Part shown: piece after piece, positions 30,574 through 39,458 of the stretch | How positions within the stretch are numbered: position 1 is the first letter of the stretch | How the letters are laid out: each line of letters starts with the position of its first letter | Source of the DNA: Alistipes sp. | GTDB taxonomy: Bacteria; Bacteroidota; Bacteroidia; Bacteroidales; Rikenellaceae | Assembly (NCBI GenBank): GCA_031285405.1 | Contig: JAITWH010000027.1 | Span: 1 to 48,551 of the forward strand | Reading direction: 5' to 3' | Length of the DNA stretch: 48,551 nucleotides | The notes under the pieces: model-generated | What the model was told of the DNA's origin: nothing | The model's database searches: none | What the model saw: only the letters and a program-made list of their open reading frames with translations | Position numbers and translations under genes: made by a program

Positions 30574-31245
30574 TCTGAAGCCAAAAATAGCGCTCCCCAC
30601 CCGCACCAAAGTAGCCCCACACTCAACCGCCAAAGGAAAATCCCCCGACATCCCCATAGAAAGAGTATCGAACTGCGAACCAAAAACCCCCACCCGAAGC
30701 TCCGAAAACCACCCCGCCAACTGCAAAAACTCCCCCCGAACGACCTCCAGGTCATCCGTAAAGGTCGCAATCCCCATAACCCCCCGAATCCGAATCCCCT
30801 CCAACCCAAGCCATTCGCCGCCGGAGAGCCACTCCACGAGTTCACTCCACACCCACCCCGACTTGCTCTCCTCGCGCGCGACGCGAATCTCCAGCAGCAC
30901 GTCGATCACCCGCCCGCACAGCACCGCCTGCCGCGATATTTCGCGCGCCAGCCGCGCCGAGTCGACCGAGTGGATCATCTCGACAAACGGGGCGATGAGC
31001 CGCACCTTGTTGCTCTGCAAATGGCCGATCTGATGCCACCGAATGCCATCCAGAGGCTCGGGCAGAGCGGCAAGCGCAGCCCGTTTAGCCACCATCTCCT
31101 GAGGACGATTTTCGCCAAAATCGCGCTGTCCGGCCTCCCAAGCCTCGACGACGGCCTCGGGCGGATGAGTTTTCGACACGGCGACCAGAGTCACCCCCTC
31201 GGGCAGCCCGTCGCGCAGTTGTTTGATATTTTCAGCAATCGACAT
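30568..31245 (-). CDS. YggS-family pyridoxal phosphate homeostasis protein
   Basis: YggS/PLPBP proteins carry PLP on a TIM barrel and keep its level balanced. The 225-residue protein has the PLP lysine K25 in VAVSKTHPPE, FGENRPQEM, WHQIGHLQSNKV, and the C-terminal phosphate-binding LSMGMSGDF with VRVGSAIFG. The start at 31245 is only three bases after a minus-strand -7 box, so the mRNA is leaderless if that box is used. The stop codon lies inside a heptamer of element 6. Confidence 0.92.
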   Translation of the reverse strand: MSIAENIKQLRDGLPEGVTLVAVSKTHPPEAVVEAWEAGQRDFGENRPQEMVAKRAALAALPEPLDGIRWHQIGHLQSNKVRLIAPFVEMIHSVDSARLAREISRQAVLCGRVIDVLLEIRVAREESKSGWVWSELVEWLSGGEWLGLEGIRIRGVMGIATFTDDLEVVRGEFLQLAGWFSELRVGVFGSQFDTLSMGMSGDFPLAVECGATLVRVGSAIFGFRN

Positions 31246-31248
31246 GCG

Positions 31249-31274
31249 CAAATGTAATCATTTTCGTAACTTTG
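31249..31274. promoter_or_regulatory. Back-to-back promoters yggS / BspA-type lipoprotein
   Basis: TACATTTG on the minus strand (31249-31256) and TAACTTTG on the plus strand (31267-31274) are separated by 10 bases, the same gap as at 13285-13310. Confidence 0.65.
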
Positions 31275-31296
31275 CACGACAAACTTAACCCGACCC

Positions 31297-33873
31297 ATGA
31301 AAAAACTCCTCTACATCCTGCTCGCCGCCGTCATGTTGACGACCGCCTGCCGGCCCGACAAACCCGAAACCCCCGCCGCCGTTCGCGTGGCGAGCGTGGC
31401 CGTTACCCCTGCGACACTCAGCCTCGAAGTCGGTGACACCGAGCCACTTACCGCCGAGGTGCTGCCGGAAAACGCCACCGACAAAAGCGTTACATGGGAG
31501 ACATCCGACGCCAAAATCGCAACGGTCTCCGCCACCGGCCAAGTCACCGCCGTGGCCGCCGGAACAGCAACAATCACCGCCACTGCCGACGGAAAATCCG
31601 ACACAAGCGCCGTAACCGTCACCGAGCCCCAAGACCCTGAAGATCCGGAAGATCCCGAAGACCCCGAAGACCCAACAGACCCCGAAGACCCGACCGAAGG
31701 AGTAGACGTGACAAGCATCACGCTCAACCGCCCGGGCGAGCCCATAACCCGCGTTCTACCGCTCGACGAGGGCCAAACAGAAAAACTAACAGCAACCATC
31801 CTCCCCGAAAACGCCACCGACAAGACCCTGACCTGGGCCTCCGATGACGAAACAGTAGCGACAGTAGACCAAGAGGGAAAAGTCACAGCACACAAAGCCG
31901 GAACAGCAAAAATAACCGCCACCGCAACAACCCCGAAATCCAACCCCACCAAGACAACAGTAACCGTCAACGTCTATCCCCCCGAAGCCCCGCAACCCCA
32001 AGGCCCCGAGCTAATCGACAGCGGCGAACTCGCAGGCGGAATAATCTGGACCCTCGACATCAACGGCCTCCTAACCATCACCGGCACCGGCGCCATGCCC
32101 GATTTCCAATACGCGGCCAACGTACCCTGGTTCGTCCACGTCCCCGAAATTCTAACCGTAAAGGTCACCTCGGGCATCGAGACCATCGGCAAATACGCTC
32201 TCTACAACTGCACGAACCTCACGACCGTCGACCTCCCCGACAGCGTGCAGGCCATCGGTCAATACGCTTTTGGCCATTGCACGAGCCTCGATAACATCAA
32301 CATCCCCGACAACGTCACCTCCATCGGCAACTCCGCTTTCGATAGCTGCACCGCCCTCGAAACCATCGACCTCCCCGACAGCGTGCAGACTATCGGCAAC
32401 GACGCTTTTTACGGTTGCACAAGCCTTGAGACCATCGACCTCCCCGACGACTTGCAGACCATCGGCATCTACGTTTTCTACAATTGCACGGCCCTTGAAA
32501 GCATCGTCATCCCCAACAGCGTGACCTCCATCGACATGGGCGCTTTTAACAATTGCAGGAACCTCACCAACGTCACCATTCTCGTGCCCGACCCAATGAA
32601 CATCACCCTCGGCCCGGGCAACTTCGGCAGCAACACCGACGACACCCTCCACATCCCCGCCGGCAGCCTCTCCTACTACGTCGGCTCCGCGTGGGAAGGC
32701 GCGTTCAGCAAAATCATCGACGCCGACGGCAACTACCTCCTCACCGCCGACGGCACAATCGGCGGCCCGCTCTCCAGCACCTCCACATGGGAACTCTCCC
32801 CCGCCGGCACCCTCACCATCTCCGGCACCGGCCCCATGCCCAACTACCCTGCAATAAACGCCATACCATGGTACACGCACAACGCCCAAATCAAAACCGT
32901 GACCATCGCCCCGGGAATCACCTCCATCGGCGACGGCGCTTTTTACAGTTGCCAGAACCTCACGACCGTCGACATCCCCGACAGCGTGCAGGCCATCGGC
33001 TACTCCGCTTTCATTAACTGCACCACCCTCGAAACCATCGACCTCCCCAACAGCGTGACCTCCATCCGCGATGATGCTTTCAACTATTGCACAGCCCTCA
33101 AGAACGTCTACATCGAGGTGGCCGACCCAATGAACATAACCCTCGGACCCGACAACTTCCCCGCCGACGACGACACCCTCCACGTCCCCGCCGGCAGCTT
33201 AGACGCCTACAACAACACCCCCGCATGGCGCGCTGCGTTCACCAAAATCATCGACGCCGACGGCAACTACCTCCTCACCGCCGACGGCACAATCGGCGGC
33301 CCGATCGCCGGCAGCACCCTCACCTACTCCCTCACCCCCGCCGGCCACCTCACCATCTCCGGCACCGGCCCCATGCCCAACTTTTCGAATGCGCAGGACA
33401 GACCATGGGACAGCTTTCTCAACGATATCAAAACCGTAACCATAGCCCCCGGCGTCACCACCATCAGCCCCAGAGCCTTCCGCAACTGCGCGAACCTCAC
33501 AGCCGCCACGATCCCCAATAGTGTGACGAAAATCTCGATGGAAGCTTTTTACGACTGCATCAAACTCTCGACCATCGACCTCGGCAGCGGCGTGCAAACT
33601 TTAGAAAGAGGCGCGTTCATAAATTGCACGGCCCTCACGAGCATCACCATCCCCGCCGGCGTGACAAACATCATTGACGGCACTTTTTACGGTTGCACAA
33701 ACCTCAAGGATGTCACCATCCTCAACCCCACCCCCCCGACCCTCCACATCCTCGTCGGCCCCATCTTCCCCGCCGAAGGCGACACCCTCCACGTCCCCGC
33801 CGGCAGCTTAACCGCCTACCAAAACGACTCAAATTGGCGCGCCGCCTTCACCACCATCACCGAGAGCAATTGA
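31297..33873 (+). CDS. Lipoprotein with two Big_2 domains and BspA-type leucine-rich repeats
   Basis: The 858-residue protein has a lipoprotein signal ending LTTAC (Cys18), two bacterial Ig-like Big_2 domains (about 30-108 and 136-222) joined by an acidic DPE repeat, and then three modules. Each module is a TLTISGTGPMPN-type beta segment followed by LRR_5 repeats of about 23 residues (IPDSVTSIGNSAFDSC pattern). A DTLHVPAGSLDAY closing segment follows each. Such proteins are surface-exposed and often bind host or polymer ligands. Near-identical DNA repeats inside the gene could vary the module number. The stop codon is part of heptad element 7. Confidence 0.88.
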   Translation: MKKLLYILLAAVMLTTACRPDKPETPAAVRVASVAVTPATLSLEVGDTEPLTAEVLPENATDKSVTWETSDAKIATVSATGQVTAVAAGTATITATADGKSDTSAVTVTEPQDPEDPEDPEDPEDPTDPEDPTEGVDVTSITLNRPGEPITRVLPLDEGQTEKLTATILPENATDKTLTWASDDETVATVDQEGKVTAHKAGTAKITATATTPKSNPTKTTVTVNVYPPEAPQPQGPELIDSGELAGGIIWTLDINGLLTITGTGAMPDFQYAANVPWFVHVPEILTVKVTSGIETIGKYALYNCTNLTTVDLPDSVQAIGQYAFGHCTSLDNINIPDNVTSIGNSAFDSCTALETIDLPDSVQTIGNDAFYGCTSLETIDLPDDLQTIGIYVFYNCTALESIVIPNSVTSIDMGAFNNCRNLTNVTILVPDPMNITLGPGNFGSNTDDTLHIPAGSLSYYVGSAWEGAFSKIIDADGNYLLTADGTIGGPLSSTSTWELSPAGTLTISGTGPMPNYPAINAIPWYTHNAQIKTVTIAPGITSIGDGAFYSCQNLTTVDIPDSVQAIGYSAFINCTTLETIDLPNSVTSIRDDAFNYCTALKNVYIEVADPMNITLGPDNFPADDDTLHVPAGSLDAYNNTPAWRAAFTKIIDADGNYLLTADGTIGGPIAGSTLTYSLTPAGHLTISGTGPMPNFSNAQDRPWDSFLNDIKTVTIAPGVTTISPRAFRNCANLTAATIPNSVTKISMEAFYDCIKLSTIDLGSGVQTLERGAFINCTALTSITIPAGVTNIIDGTFYGCTNLKDVTILNPTPPTLHILVGPIFPAEGDTLHVPAGSLTAYQNDSNWRAAFTTITESN
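32709..33303 (+). repeat. 61-bp exact direct repeat within the BspA-type gene
   Basis: Positions 32709-32769 and 33243-33303 are identical. The offset is 534 bp, exactly 178 codons, so recombination between them would remove one module in frame. Confidence 0.8.
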
Positions 33874-34023
33874 TAATGGATAATTGATAATGAGCTATGC
33901 AGCATAAAATGTCATCCCGACAGAGCGAAGCGACGAGGGATCTACCATATAGCATCTCCAACCGCGTAGCCCTGTCACTGCGTAGCCCAATTCTTAATTC
34001 TTAATTTTTAATTCTTAATTAAA
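33868..34023. repeat. Heptad element 7 (chimeric arms)
   Basis: The left arm is TTGATAA, TGGATAA, TTGATAA (33870-33890); the right arm (about 33989-34022) is AATTCTT repeats, a different family. The core has GAGCTATGC, a 37-bp GTCATCCCG repeat at 33910-33946, and GCGTAGCC twice. Confidence 0.8.
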
Positions 34024-34105
34024 TCGCGGCCGCCCGCGCCAAAAACTGTTGAAAACAAAACAATAACTTCCCTCCGCAAGCGTTATTAGGGCACCCGCAA
34101 ACAGT

Positions 34106-34113
34106 TATTTTTG
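34106..34113 (+). promoter_or_regulatory. DUF3467-gene -7 box
   Basis: TATTTTTG, 37 bases before ATG 34151. Confidence 0.6.
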
Positions 34114-34150
34114 CGAACGATAACGAAACCAAAAACCGGAGTAAAAAACC

Positions 34151-34474
34151 ATGTCGGAAAACACAAAAAAGAGCTTCGATCTCGAACTCGACGACGTCAC
34201 GGCGCAGGGCCACTACGCCAATCTGGCGATCATTTCGCACTCGGCGACGGAGTTCGTGCTCGACTTCGCGGCGATCATGCCCGGGGTGCCCAAGGCCAAG
34301 ATCAAGAGCCGCATAGTGCTGGGCCCCGAGCACGCCAAACGCCTTCTGATTTCGCTCCAGGACAACATCACGCGCTACGAGAGCACGGTGGGCCGCATCG
34401 ACATTAGGGGCGGCCAAGCCTCATCGTCCGACGACGCCGGCCTCACCATCGGCTTCGCCCAGGGGGAGGCGTGA
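34151..34474 (+). CDS. DUF3467 protein
   Basis: A 107-residue protein with the highly conserved DUF3467 text: GHYANLAIISHSATEFVLDF, MPGVPKAKIKSRIVL and GPEHAKRLLISLQDNI. The function is unknown; in other Bacteroidota, from memory, it often lies near RNA polymerase genes, but here it stands alone between two heptad elements. The last 20 residues are variable. Its stop codon is immediately followed by element 8. Confidence 0.87.
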   Translation: MSENTKKSFDLELDDVTAQGHYANLAIISHSATEFVLDFAAIMPGVPKAKIKSRIVLGPEHAKRLLISLQDNITRYESTVGRIDIRGGQASSSDDAGLTIGFAQGEA

Positions 34475-34475
34475 T

Positions 34476-34565
34476 TTAGTGGTTAGTGATAAGTGGTTAG
34501 TTGTTAGTGCTAACGCGGCGCAGTGCTACGCAAAAAAAATATCGCGTTAGCACTAACCACTATTT
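34476..34565. repeat. Heptad element 8 (TTAGTGG family)
   Basis: The left arm (TTAGTGG, TTAGTGA, TAAGTGG, TTAGTTG, TTAGTGC) runs into GCTAACGCG. After about 30 bases the inverted CGCGTTAGC and CACTAACCACTA arm follows. It is a compact, nearly minimal example of the class. Confidence 0.85.
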
Positions 34566-34571
34566 TTTCCC

Positions 34572-34579
34572 TATCTTCG
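34572..34579 (+). promoter_or_regulatory. Probable -7 box of the TldD-type gene
   Basis: TATCTTCG differs from TAnnTTTG at one position and lies 30 bases before ATG 34610. Confidence 0.45.
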
Positions 34580-34609
34580 CGGTTATTAAACTGTAATCGG
34601 GAAAATCAC

Positions 34610-37600
34610 ATGCAAAAATATCTCCTCCTCGCGGCCGCGGCCCTCTTTTCAATCTTCACGACAAGCGTTGCCGCCCGGCAAAACCCGCCGCAGCAATCCC
34701 CCCTCCAACAACTCCTAAAAACCGAGCTCGAATACACCTTCGACCAGCTGTCGGAAGAAGAAAACCCACCCTACTACATAAATTTCCGAACCACCGACAC
34801 CCACCGCCGCACCGCCACGGCCTCGTTCGGCACGCTCACCAACGCGTCGGACACACGCGAGAGGCTCTTCAAACCCCACATTCGCCTCGGCAGCCCCGAG
34901 TTCGACAACTTCCACGACGGCACGATCCGTTACGGCGGCGGCACATTACTCCCGATAAGCGACACGCTGCCCGAAGCCCTCCGCCAGTCGATCTGGCAAA
35001 GCGTCGAGCGCGAGTACCGCGACGCCTCGGCACGTCTGGAGCGCCTCAAGGCCGACGAGCACCTCTCGACCGCGCGCGACGACCGCGCCCCCGACTGGTC
35101 GCCCGCCCCCGCCGAGAGCTACCACGAGGCGCCCGAAAACCCCGAGACAAACCCCAGAACAACAACCGAAACCCTAAAGCAAAAAGTAAAACTATACAGC
35201 GCCGCCTTCCAAAACACCCCCGAGCTGCTAAGCGGCACTGCGTCGATAGACTTCACCACGCGCCGCCACCTGTTGGTCGACACCGACGGCGACCCCGCCA
35301 CCCCCGACACATCCATCGCCCGCAACAGTACCGCCTGCCGCCTGATGATCAGCGCGTCGGTGCGCACCTCCGACGGTATGGATCTGCCGCTGCACCGCTC
35401 ATGGTTCGCCTTCACGCCCGACGGCCTGCCGACAGACGCCGAAGTCATCCAAGAGGCAAAAAACCTCGCCGAGACCCTCACAAAGATGACTCAAGCCCCC
35501 GTCGTGACCCCCTACACCGGCCCTGCGTTGCTCTCGGGCGAGGCGGCGGGAGTATTTTTCCACGAGATTTTCGGCCACCGCATCGAGGGCCAGCGCATGA
35601 AGAGCGACGCCGACGGCCAGACCTTCAAACAGATGATCGGCCGCGCCGTCCTCCCGCGCCACTTCTCGGTCTACGACGACCCGACTCTGAAGACGTTCGA
35701 CGGCGCCGACCTCTACGGCCACTACCTCTTCGACGACCAGGGGGTCAAGGCGCGCCGCGTAGACGTCGTAAAAAACGGCGTGCTCAACGAGTTCCTGATG
35801 ACCCGCACCCCCACCGACGAGTTCGCCAGCTCCAACGGCCACGCCCGCGCCGAGGGAGGGCTCGACCCCGTGTCGCGCCAATCCAACCTCGTTGTCACGA
35901 CCGACCGCCCCCTCACCGACGAGCAGCTGCGAAAAGCGCTCATCCGCGAGGCGAAACGACAGCACCGCGACTTCGGCCTCTACTTCAAGGAGGTGACGGG
36001 CGGCTTCACGCAGACGGGCCGCTACACCCCCGCCTCGTTCAACGTCACGCCGTTAGAGGTGTACAGAATCTACGTCGACGGCCGCCCCGACGAGCTCGTG
36101 CGCGGGGTCGACCTCATAGGCACACCGCTCTCGATGTTCGCCGGCATCATGGAGGCAGGCGGCGCGACTGAGATATTCACGGGGGTGTGCGGCGCCGAGT
36201 CGGGCAGCGTGCCTGTCACGGCCATCTCGCCTGCGGTGTTGGTCGGCAAGGTCGAGGTGCAACGCCAACCCAAGTCGCCCGACACGCAACCTCTGCTCCC
36301 TCGACCCTCGGCCGACGCACCCGCGAGCGCTGAGGCCGACAAGATTTTCGCCGCCATGAACGCCGAGCTGCAACGCAGCATGTCGCAACTGACGATGGAC
36401 GGCGCCCCGAAACCCCTCTGGCTCGGCTACCTCCACAGCGACGTGCGAGCGATGGTGGTCACGGCGACGCTCGGAGGGGTGGTCACCACGCGCCTGCAAC
36501 CCCAGCGGTTCGGAGGCGTGCGACTGCTGTTGGGCGATGCGATGGCCACGAGCGACCTCTCGCACGACGGCTCATACGACATTCGCGGGGCCGCCACCGA
36601 GACCGACGCCGGGCAGATCCGGCGCGAGTTTTGGGCCGCCACCGACGCCGCCTACAAACAGGCCGCCGCCGACCTTGTGCGCAAACTCGCAATCCGCCGC
36701 CAAAGCACCCGCCCCGCCGACGAAGAGCAGCTACCCGACCTCGTACCCGTAGCCGCCGTCGAACACATTGCGAAGAGCCCGCGGTTCGAGCTCGATCGCG
36801 CCGAGTGGGAGCGTCGCGCGGCTCAACTGTCGGCGATCTTCGCGCGCCACCCCTCGCTCTACGGCTCCGAGGTGAGGGTCACGGCCTACGACTGGACCAA
36901 CCGCCTGCTCACCTCCGAGGGGGTGCGGGTGAGGGTTCCGGTCTCGTTCGCGTCGGTGTCGGTGTCGGCTTCGGTGCGCTCGGCCGACGGACTCGAATAC
37001 TCGGACGGCATCGACATCTTCGCCCCGAGCGACCTCTCGCTGCCCTCCGCCGACTCGCTCGCCGCGCGGGTCGAGGAGTTCGCAAGCAGACTTGAGGGCC
37101 ACGCGCGCGCCTCGCGTTTCGAGGGGTTCTACTCGGGGCCGGTGCTCTTTGTGGGCCAGGGGGTCTTCTCGATCTTCGACGACAACCTGCTCTCGAACGA
37201 CGGCAACGGCCTGCTGGTCGAGCGGCGACCCGAGGCGGGCTACAACGCCCCGTCGCCCCGCAGGCTCGAAAACCGCCTCGGCCAACGCATCCTCGATCGC
37301 CGGTTTCGGGTTGTAAATCGCTCGTCTTTAGGCGTTTGGGGCGACACCCCGCTGCTGGGCCGCTACCCTATCGACGCCGACGGAGTGACGCCGCCCGACT
37401 CGCTGGTGTTGGTGACCGACGGCATGCTCGCCGCCACCCTCTCGGGCAACATCCCCACCCCGCGCAGTCGCGCCTCGACGGGCAGTAACCGCTTCAGTGT
37501 CAACGTCAATCCCTACATCGCGCCCGGGGTTTTGGATATCTCGGCTCGCGGGGGTTCGTCGACTCAAGAGCTTGAAGATCAGCTGCTCGCCCTCGCCGCC

Positions 37601-37912
37601 GCCGACGGCCTCGACCACGCCTACATCGTCGAACGGATTGGCGGGGTGAACCTTGTGTGGAGGGTCGACGTGGCGACGGGTGCGCGAACGCCGGTGCGCG
37701 ACGCCGACATCACCCCCGTCGCACTCTCGGCCCTGAGGCGAGTGGCCGGGGTGTCGAACCGGAGCGAGGTGCGCAACTACTTGGCCGGCCAGGTGCCCGC
37801 CTCGATGATCCACCCCACCGCCCTGCTCCTCGAAAATGTCGAGATCGCAGCGATCGAGTCTACCGGCGAGCAGCCCCTTCAACTTATCAATCCGCTGGAA
37901 CGCATTGACTAA
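34610..37912 (+). CDS. Secreted double-domain TldD/TldE-like metallopeptidase
   Basis: The 1100-residue protein starts with a signal peptide (about 1-24, ending VAA). Its first half is a TldD-type domain with the zinc motif HEIFGH (H318, E319, H323), YDDPTLKTFDG, GVKARRVDVVKNGVLNEFL, and the C-terminal CGAESGSVPVTAI segment. The second half (from about residue 700) repeats the same plan: GPVLFVGQGVF, RRLENRLGQRIL, LLGRYPIDADGVTPPDSLVL and STGSNRF. Its zinc motif is missing. In TldD/TldE (PmbA) heterodimers TldE likewise lacks the zinc site, so this may be a single-chain, periplasmic version. Usual TldD proteins have about 450-550 residues and are cytosolic. The substrate is unknown. Confidence 0.82.
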   Translation: MQKYLLLAAAALFSIFTTSVAARQNPPQQSPLQQLLKTELEYTFDQLSEEENPPYYINFRTTDTHRRTATASFGTLTNASDTRERLFKPHIRLGSPEFDNFHDGTIRYGGGTLLPISDTLPEALRQSIWQSVEREYRDASARLERLKADEHLSTARDDRAPDWSPAPAESYHEAPENPETNPRTTTETLKQKVKLYSAAFQNTPELLSGTASIDFTTRRHLLVDTDGDPATPDTSIARNSTACRLMISASVRTSDGMDLPLHRSWFAFTPDGLPTDAEVIQEAKNLAETLTKMTQAPVVTPYTGPALLSGEAAGVFFHEIFGHRIEGQRMKSDADGQTFKQMIGRAVLPRHFSVYDDPTLKTFDGADLYGHYLFDDQGVKARRVDVVKNGVLNEFLMTRTPTDEFASSNGHARAEGGLDPVSRQSNLVVTTDRPLTDEQLRKALIREAKRQHRDFGLYFKEVTGGFTQTGRYTPASFNVTPLEVYRIYVDGRPDELVRGVDLIGTPLSMFAGIMEAGGATEIFTGVCGAESGSVPVTAISPAVLVGKVEVQRQPKSPDTQPLLPRPSADAPASAEADKIFAAMNAELQRSMSQLTMDGAPKPLWLGYLHSDVRAMVVTATLGGVVTTRLQPQRFGGVRLLLGDAMATSDLSHDGSYDIRGAATETDAGQIRREFWAATDAAYKQAAADLVRKLAIRRQSTRPADEEQLPDLVPVAAVEHIAKSPRFELDRAEWERRAAQLSAIFARHPSLYGSEVRVTAYDWTNRLLTSEGVRVRVPVSFASVSVSASVRSADGLEYSDGIDIFAPSDLSLPSADSLAARVEEFASRLEGHARASRFEGFYSGPVLFVGQGVFSIFDDNLLSNDGNGLLVERRPEAGYNAPSPRRLENRLGQRILDRRFRVVNRSSLGVWGDTPLLGRYPIDADGVTPPDSLVLVTDGMLAATLSGNIPTPRSRASTGSNRFSVNVNPYIAPGVLDISARGGSSTQELEDQLLALAAADGLDHAYIVERIGGVNLVWRVDVATGARTPVRDADITPVALSALRRVAGVSNRSEVRNYLAGQVPASMIHPTALLLENVEIAAIESTGEQPLQLINPLERID

Positions 37913-38085
37913 TCATGAACCATGAATTATGAATCATGAATCGGCTAACGCAACATTATATACGTGCGAAGCACGCATTGACTAATCATGAATCATGAAT
38001 TATGAATCATGAATCGGCTACGCGACATTATATACGTGCGAAGCACGCATTGATTCATGATTCATGATTCATAATTCATGATTTA
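37913..38085. repeat. Heptad element 9 (GAATCAT family), double unit
   Basis: It has the same plan as element 5: two tandem heptad/CGGCTA(A)CGC/GTGCGAAGCAC units and one inverted right arm. The two elements are nearly identical over about 170 bases although 10 kb apart. Confidence 0.85.
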
Positions 38086-38089
38086 TATA

Positions 38090-38097
38090 TATCTTTG
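38090..38097 (+). promoter_or_regulatory. rplY -7 box
   Basis: TATCTTTG immediately to the right of element 9. It gives a leader of about 87 nt. Confidence 0.65.
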
Positions 38098-38115
38098 CGC
38101 CGCAGACACAAATGG

Positions 38116-38145
38116 GGAGTCGTTGTCGAATTGCAGCGCGACTCT
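38116..38145 (+). promoter_or_regulatory. Hairpin in the rplY leader
   Basis: GAGTCG at 38117-38122 pairs with CGACTC at 38139-38144. It could be an L25 feedback site, but nothing shows this directly. Confidence 0.3.
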
Positions 38146-38190
38146 GAGTAGTGTCGAAGTGATTTATTTAACCAATTAAAACTCAACAAC

Positions 38191-38775
38191 ATGCAATCAA
38201 TCAAACTGAGCGCCCAGAAGCGCGGCGAGTTCGGCAAAAAGCCCACCAAAGCTGTGAGGCGCGCCGACCGCATCCCCGCCGTCGTGTACGGCCAGGGCGA
38301 ACCCGTGAGCTTTTCGCTCGATGTCAAGGAGGTTAAACCCCTGATCTACACCCCCAACGCCTACATCGTGGAGCTCGACATCGAGGGCCGCGCCGAACGC
38401 GCCGTGATGCGCGAGGTGCAGTTCCACCCCGTGCGCGAGGAGATTCTGCACATGGACTTCTTCCGCGTGAGCGACTCCAAACCCGTCACCATCGACATCC
38501 CCGTGCGCATCACCGGCAACTCCGAAGGGGTCAAAATGGGGGGCAAGCTCGTGCAGAACAAGCGTAAGCTGACTGTGAGCGGCATGCTCAAAGATCTGCC
38601 CGACGAACTTGTGGTCGACATCACCACGCTCGGCATCGGCAAGACGATCTTCGTGGGCGACATGCAGTACGACAACCTGCGACTGCTGAACCCCGCCTCG
38701 ACGGCCATCTGCGCAATCCGCGTGACCCGCGCCGCTGCCGCCGCTGCTGCCGCTGCCGCGAACGAGAAGAAGTGA
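38191..38775 (+). CDS. rplY: 50S ribosomal protein L25/Ctc
   Basis: L25 of the Ctc type binds loop E of 5S rRNA. The 194-residue protein has the N-terminal L25 domain (IKLSAQKRGEFGKKPTKAVRRADRIPAVVYG), the HMDFFRVSDSKPV link, and the C-terminal Ctc beta domain (VKMGGKLVQNKRKLTV, LPDELVVDIT). The tail is an almost pure Ala run ending NEKK, encoded by GC-rich GCN codons. It precedes pth, as is common in bacteria, but a heptad element separates the two genes. Confidence 0.95.
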   Translation: MQSIKLSAQKRGEFGKKPTKAVRRADRIPAVVYGQGEPVSFSLDVKEVKPLIYTPNAYIVELDIEGRAERAVMREVQFHPVREEILHMDFFRVSDSKPVTIDIPVRITGNSEGVKMGGKLVQNKRKLTVSGMLKDLPDELVVDITTLGIGKTIFVGDMQYDNLRLLNPASTAICAIRVTRAAAAAAAAAANEKK

Positions 38776-38879
38776 TAATCATGAATCAAGAATAATGAAT
38801 CATGAATCGGCTAACGCGACGCTACATGCGTGCGGAGCACGCATTGGATTCATGATTCATGATTCATAATTCATGATTA
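38776..38879. repeat. Heptad element 10 (GAATCAT family)
   Basis: Single unit: GAATCAT-type left arm, CGGCTAACGC, a GTGCGGAGCAC hairpin (one base different from element 5) and an inverted GATTCAT right arm. Confidence 0.85.
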
Positions 38880-38894
38880 AAAAAATTTCATAAA

Positions 38895-39458
38895 ATGAAA
38901 TTTTTAGTAGTCGGTTTGGGCAATCCCGGAAGCGAGTACGCCGAGACGCGCCACAATATCGGTTTCAAAGTGTTGGACACCCTTGCAGCGGTGTCCAACG
39001 CTGTTTTTGCGCCCGGGCGTTACGCCGACACCTGCACCGTGCGGCACCGCGGCCACCAGCTGGTGCTGATGAAGCCGCAGACCTATATGAACCTGAGTGG
39101 CAAGGCGGTACGCTACTGGATGCAGGCCGAGCGGGTCGAGATCGGCAACGTGTTGGTGGTGGTCGACGACATCGCGCTGCCGTTCGGCAAGCTGCGGCTG
39201 AGGCAGCGGGGCTCCGACGGCGGACATAACGGCCTGAAGGACATCATCTTGACGCTGGGCGACGACGCTTTTCCGCGCATGCGCATCGGCGTCGGGGGCG
39301 ACTTCCCGCGCGGCATGCAGATCGACCATGTGCTGGGGCGTTGGACGGCCGACGAACTCGCCGCACTCCCCGCACGCATCGAGGTGGCCTCCGACGCCAT
39401 CCGATCGTTCGCCTCCGTGGGCATCGAACGGACTATGAATATCTACAACACGAAATAG
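38895..39458 (+). CDS. pth: Peptidyl-tRNA hydrolase
   Basis: Pth frees tRNA from stalled peptidyl-tRNA. The 187-residue protein has LVVGLGNPGSEYAETRHNIGF with catalytic His20, KPQTYMNLSGKAV, VVVDDIALPFGKLRLRQRGS, GGHNGLKDI, and the C-terminal RIGVGG...HVLGRW segments, all expected positions for the family. Its stop codon TAG is formed by the first heptamer of element 11. Confidence 0.96.
   Translation: MKFLVVGLGNPGSEYAETRHNIGFKVLDTLAAVSNAVFAPGRYADTCTVRHRGHQLVLMKPQTYMNLSGKAVRYWMQAERVEIGNVLVVVDDIALPFGKLRLRQRGSDGGHNGLKDIILTLGDDAFPRMRIGVGGDFPRGMQIDHVLGRWTADELAALPARIEVASDAIRSFASVGIERTMNIYNTK

Noticed and set aside
32152-33183. 343-codon antisense frame over the BspA-type gene
   Set aside because: Product of repetitive GC-rich coding sequence on the other strand.
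34523-34609. Longer start of the TldD-like protein
   Set aside because: It would begin inside heptad element 8 and before the promoter; the ATG at 34610 gives a proper signal peptide.
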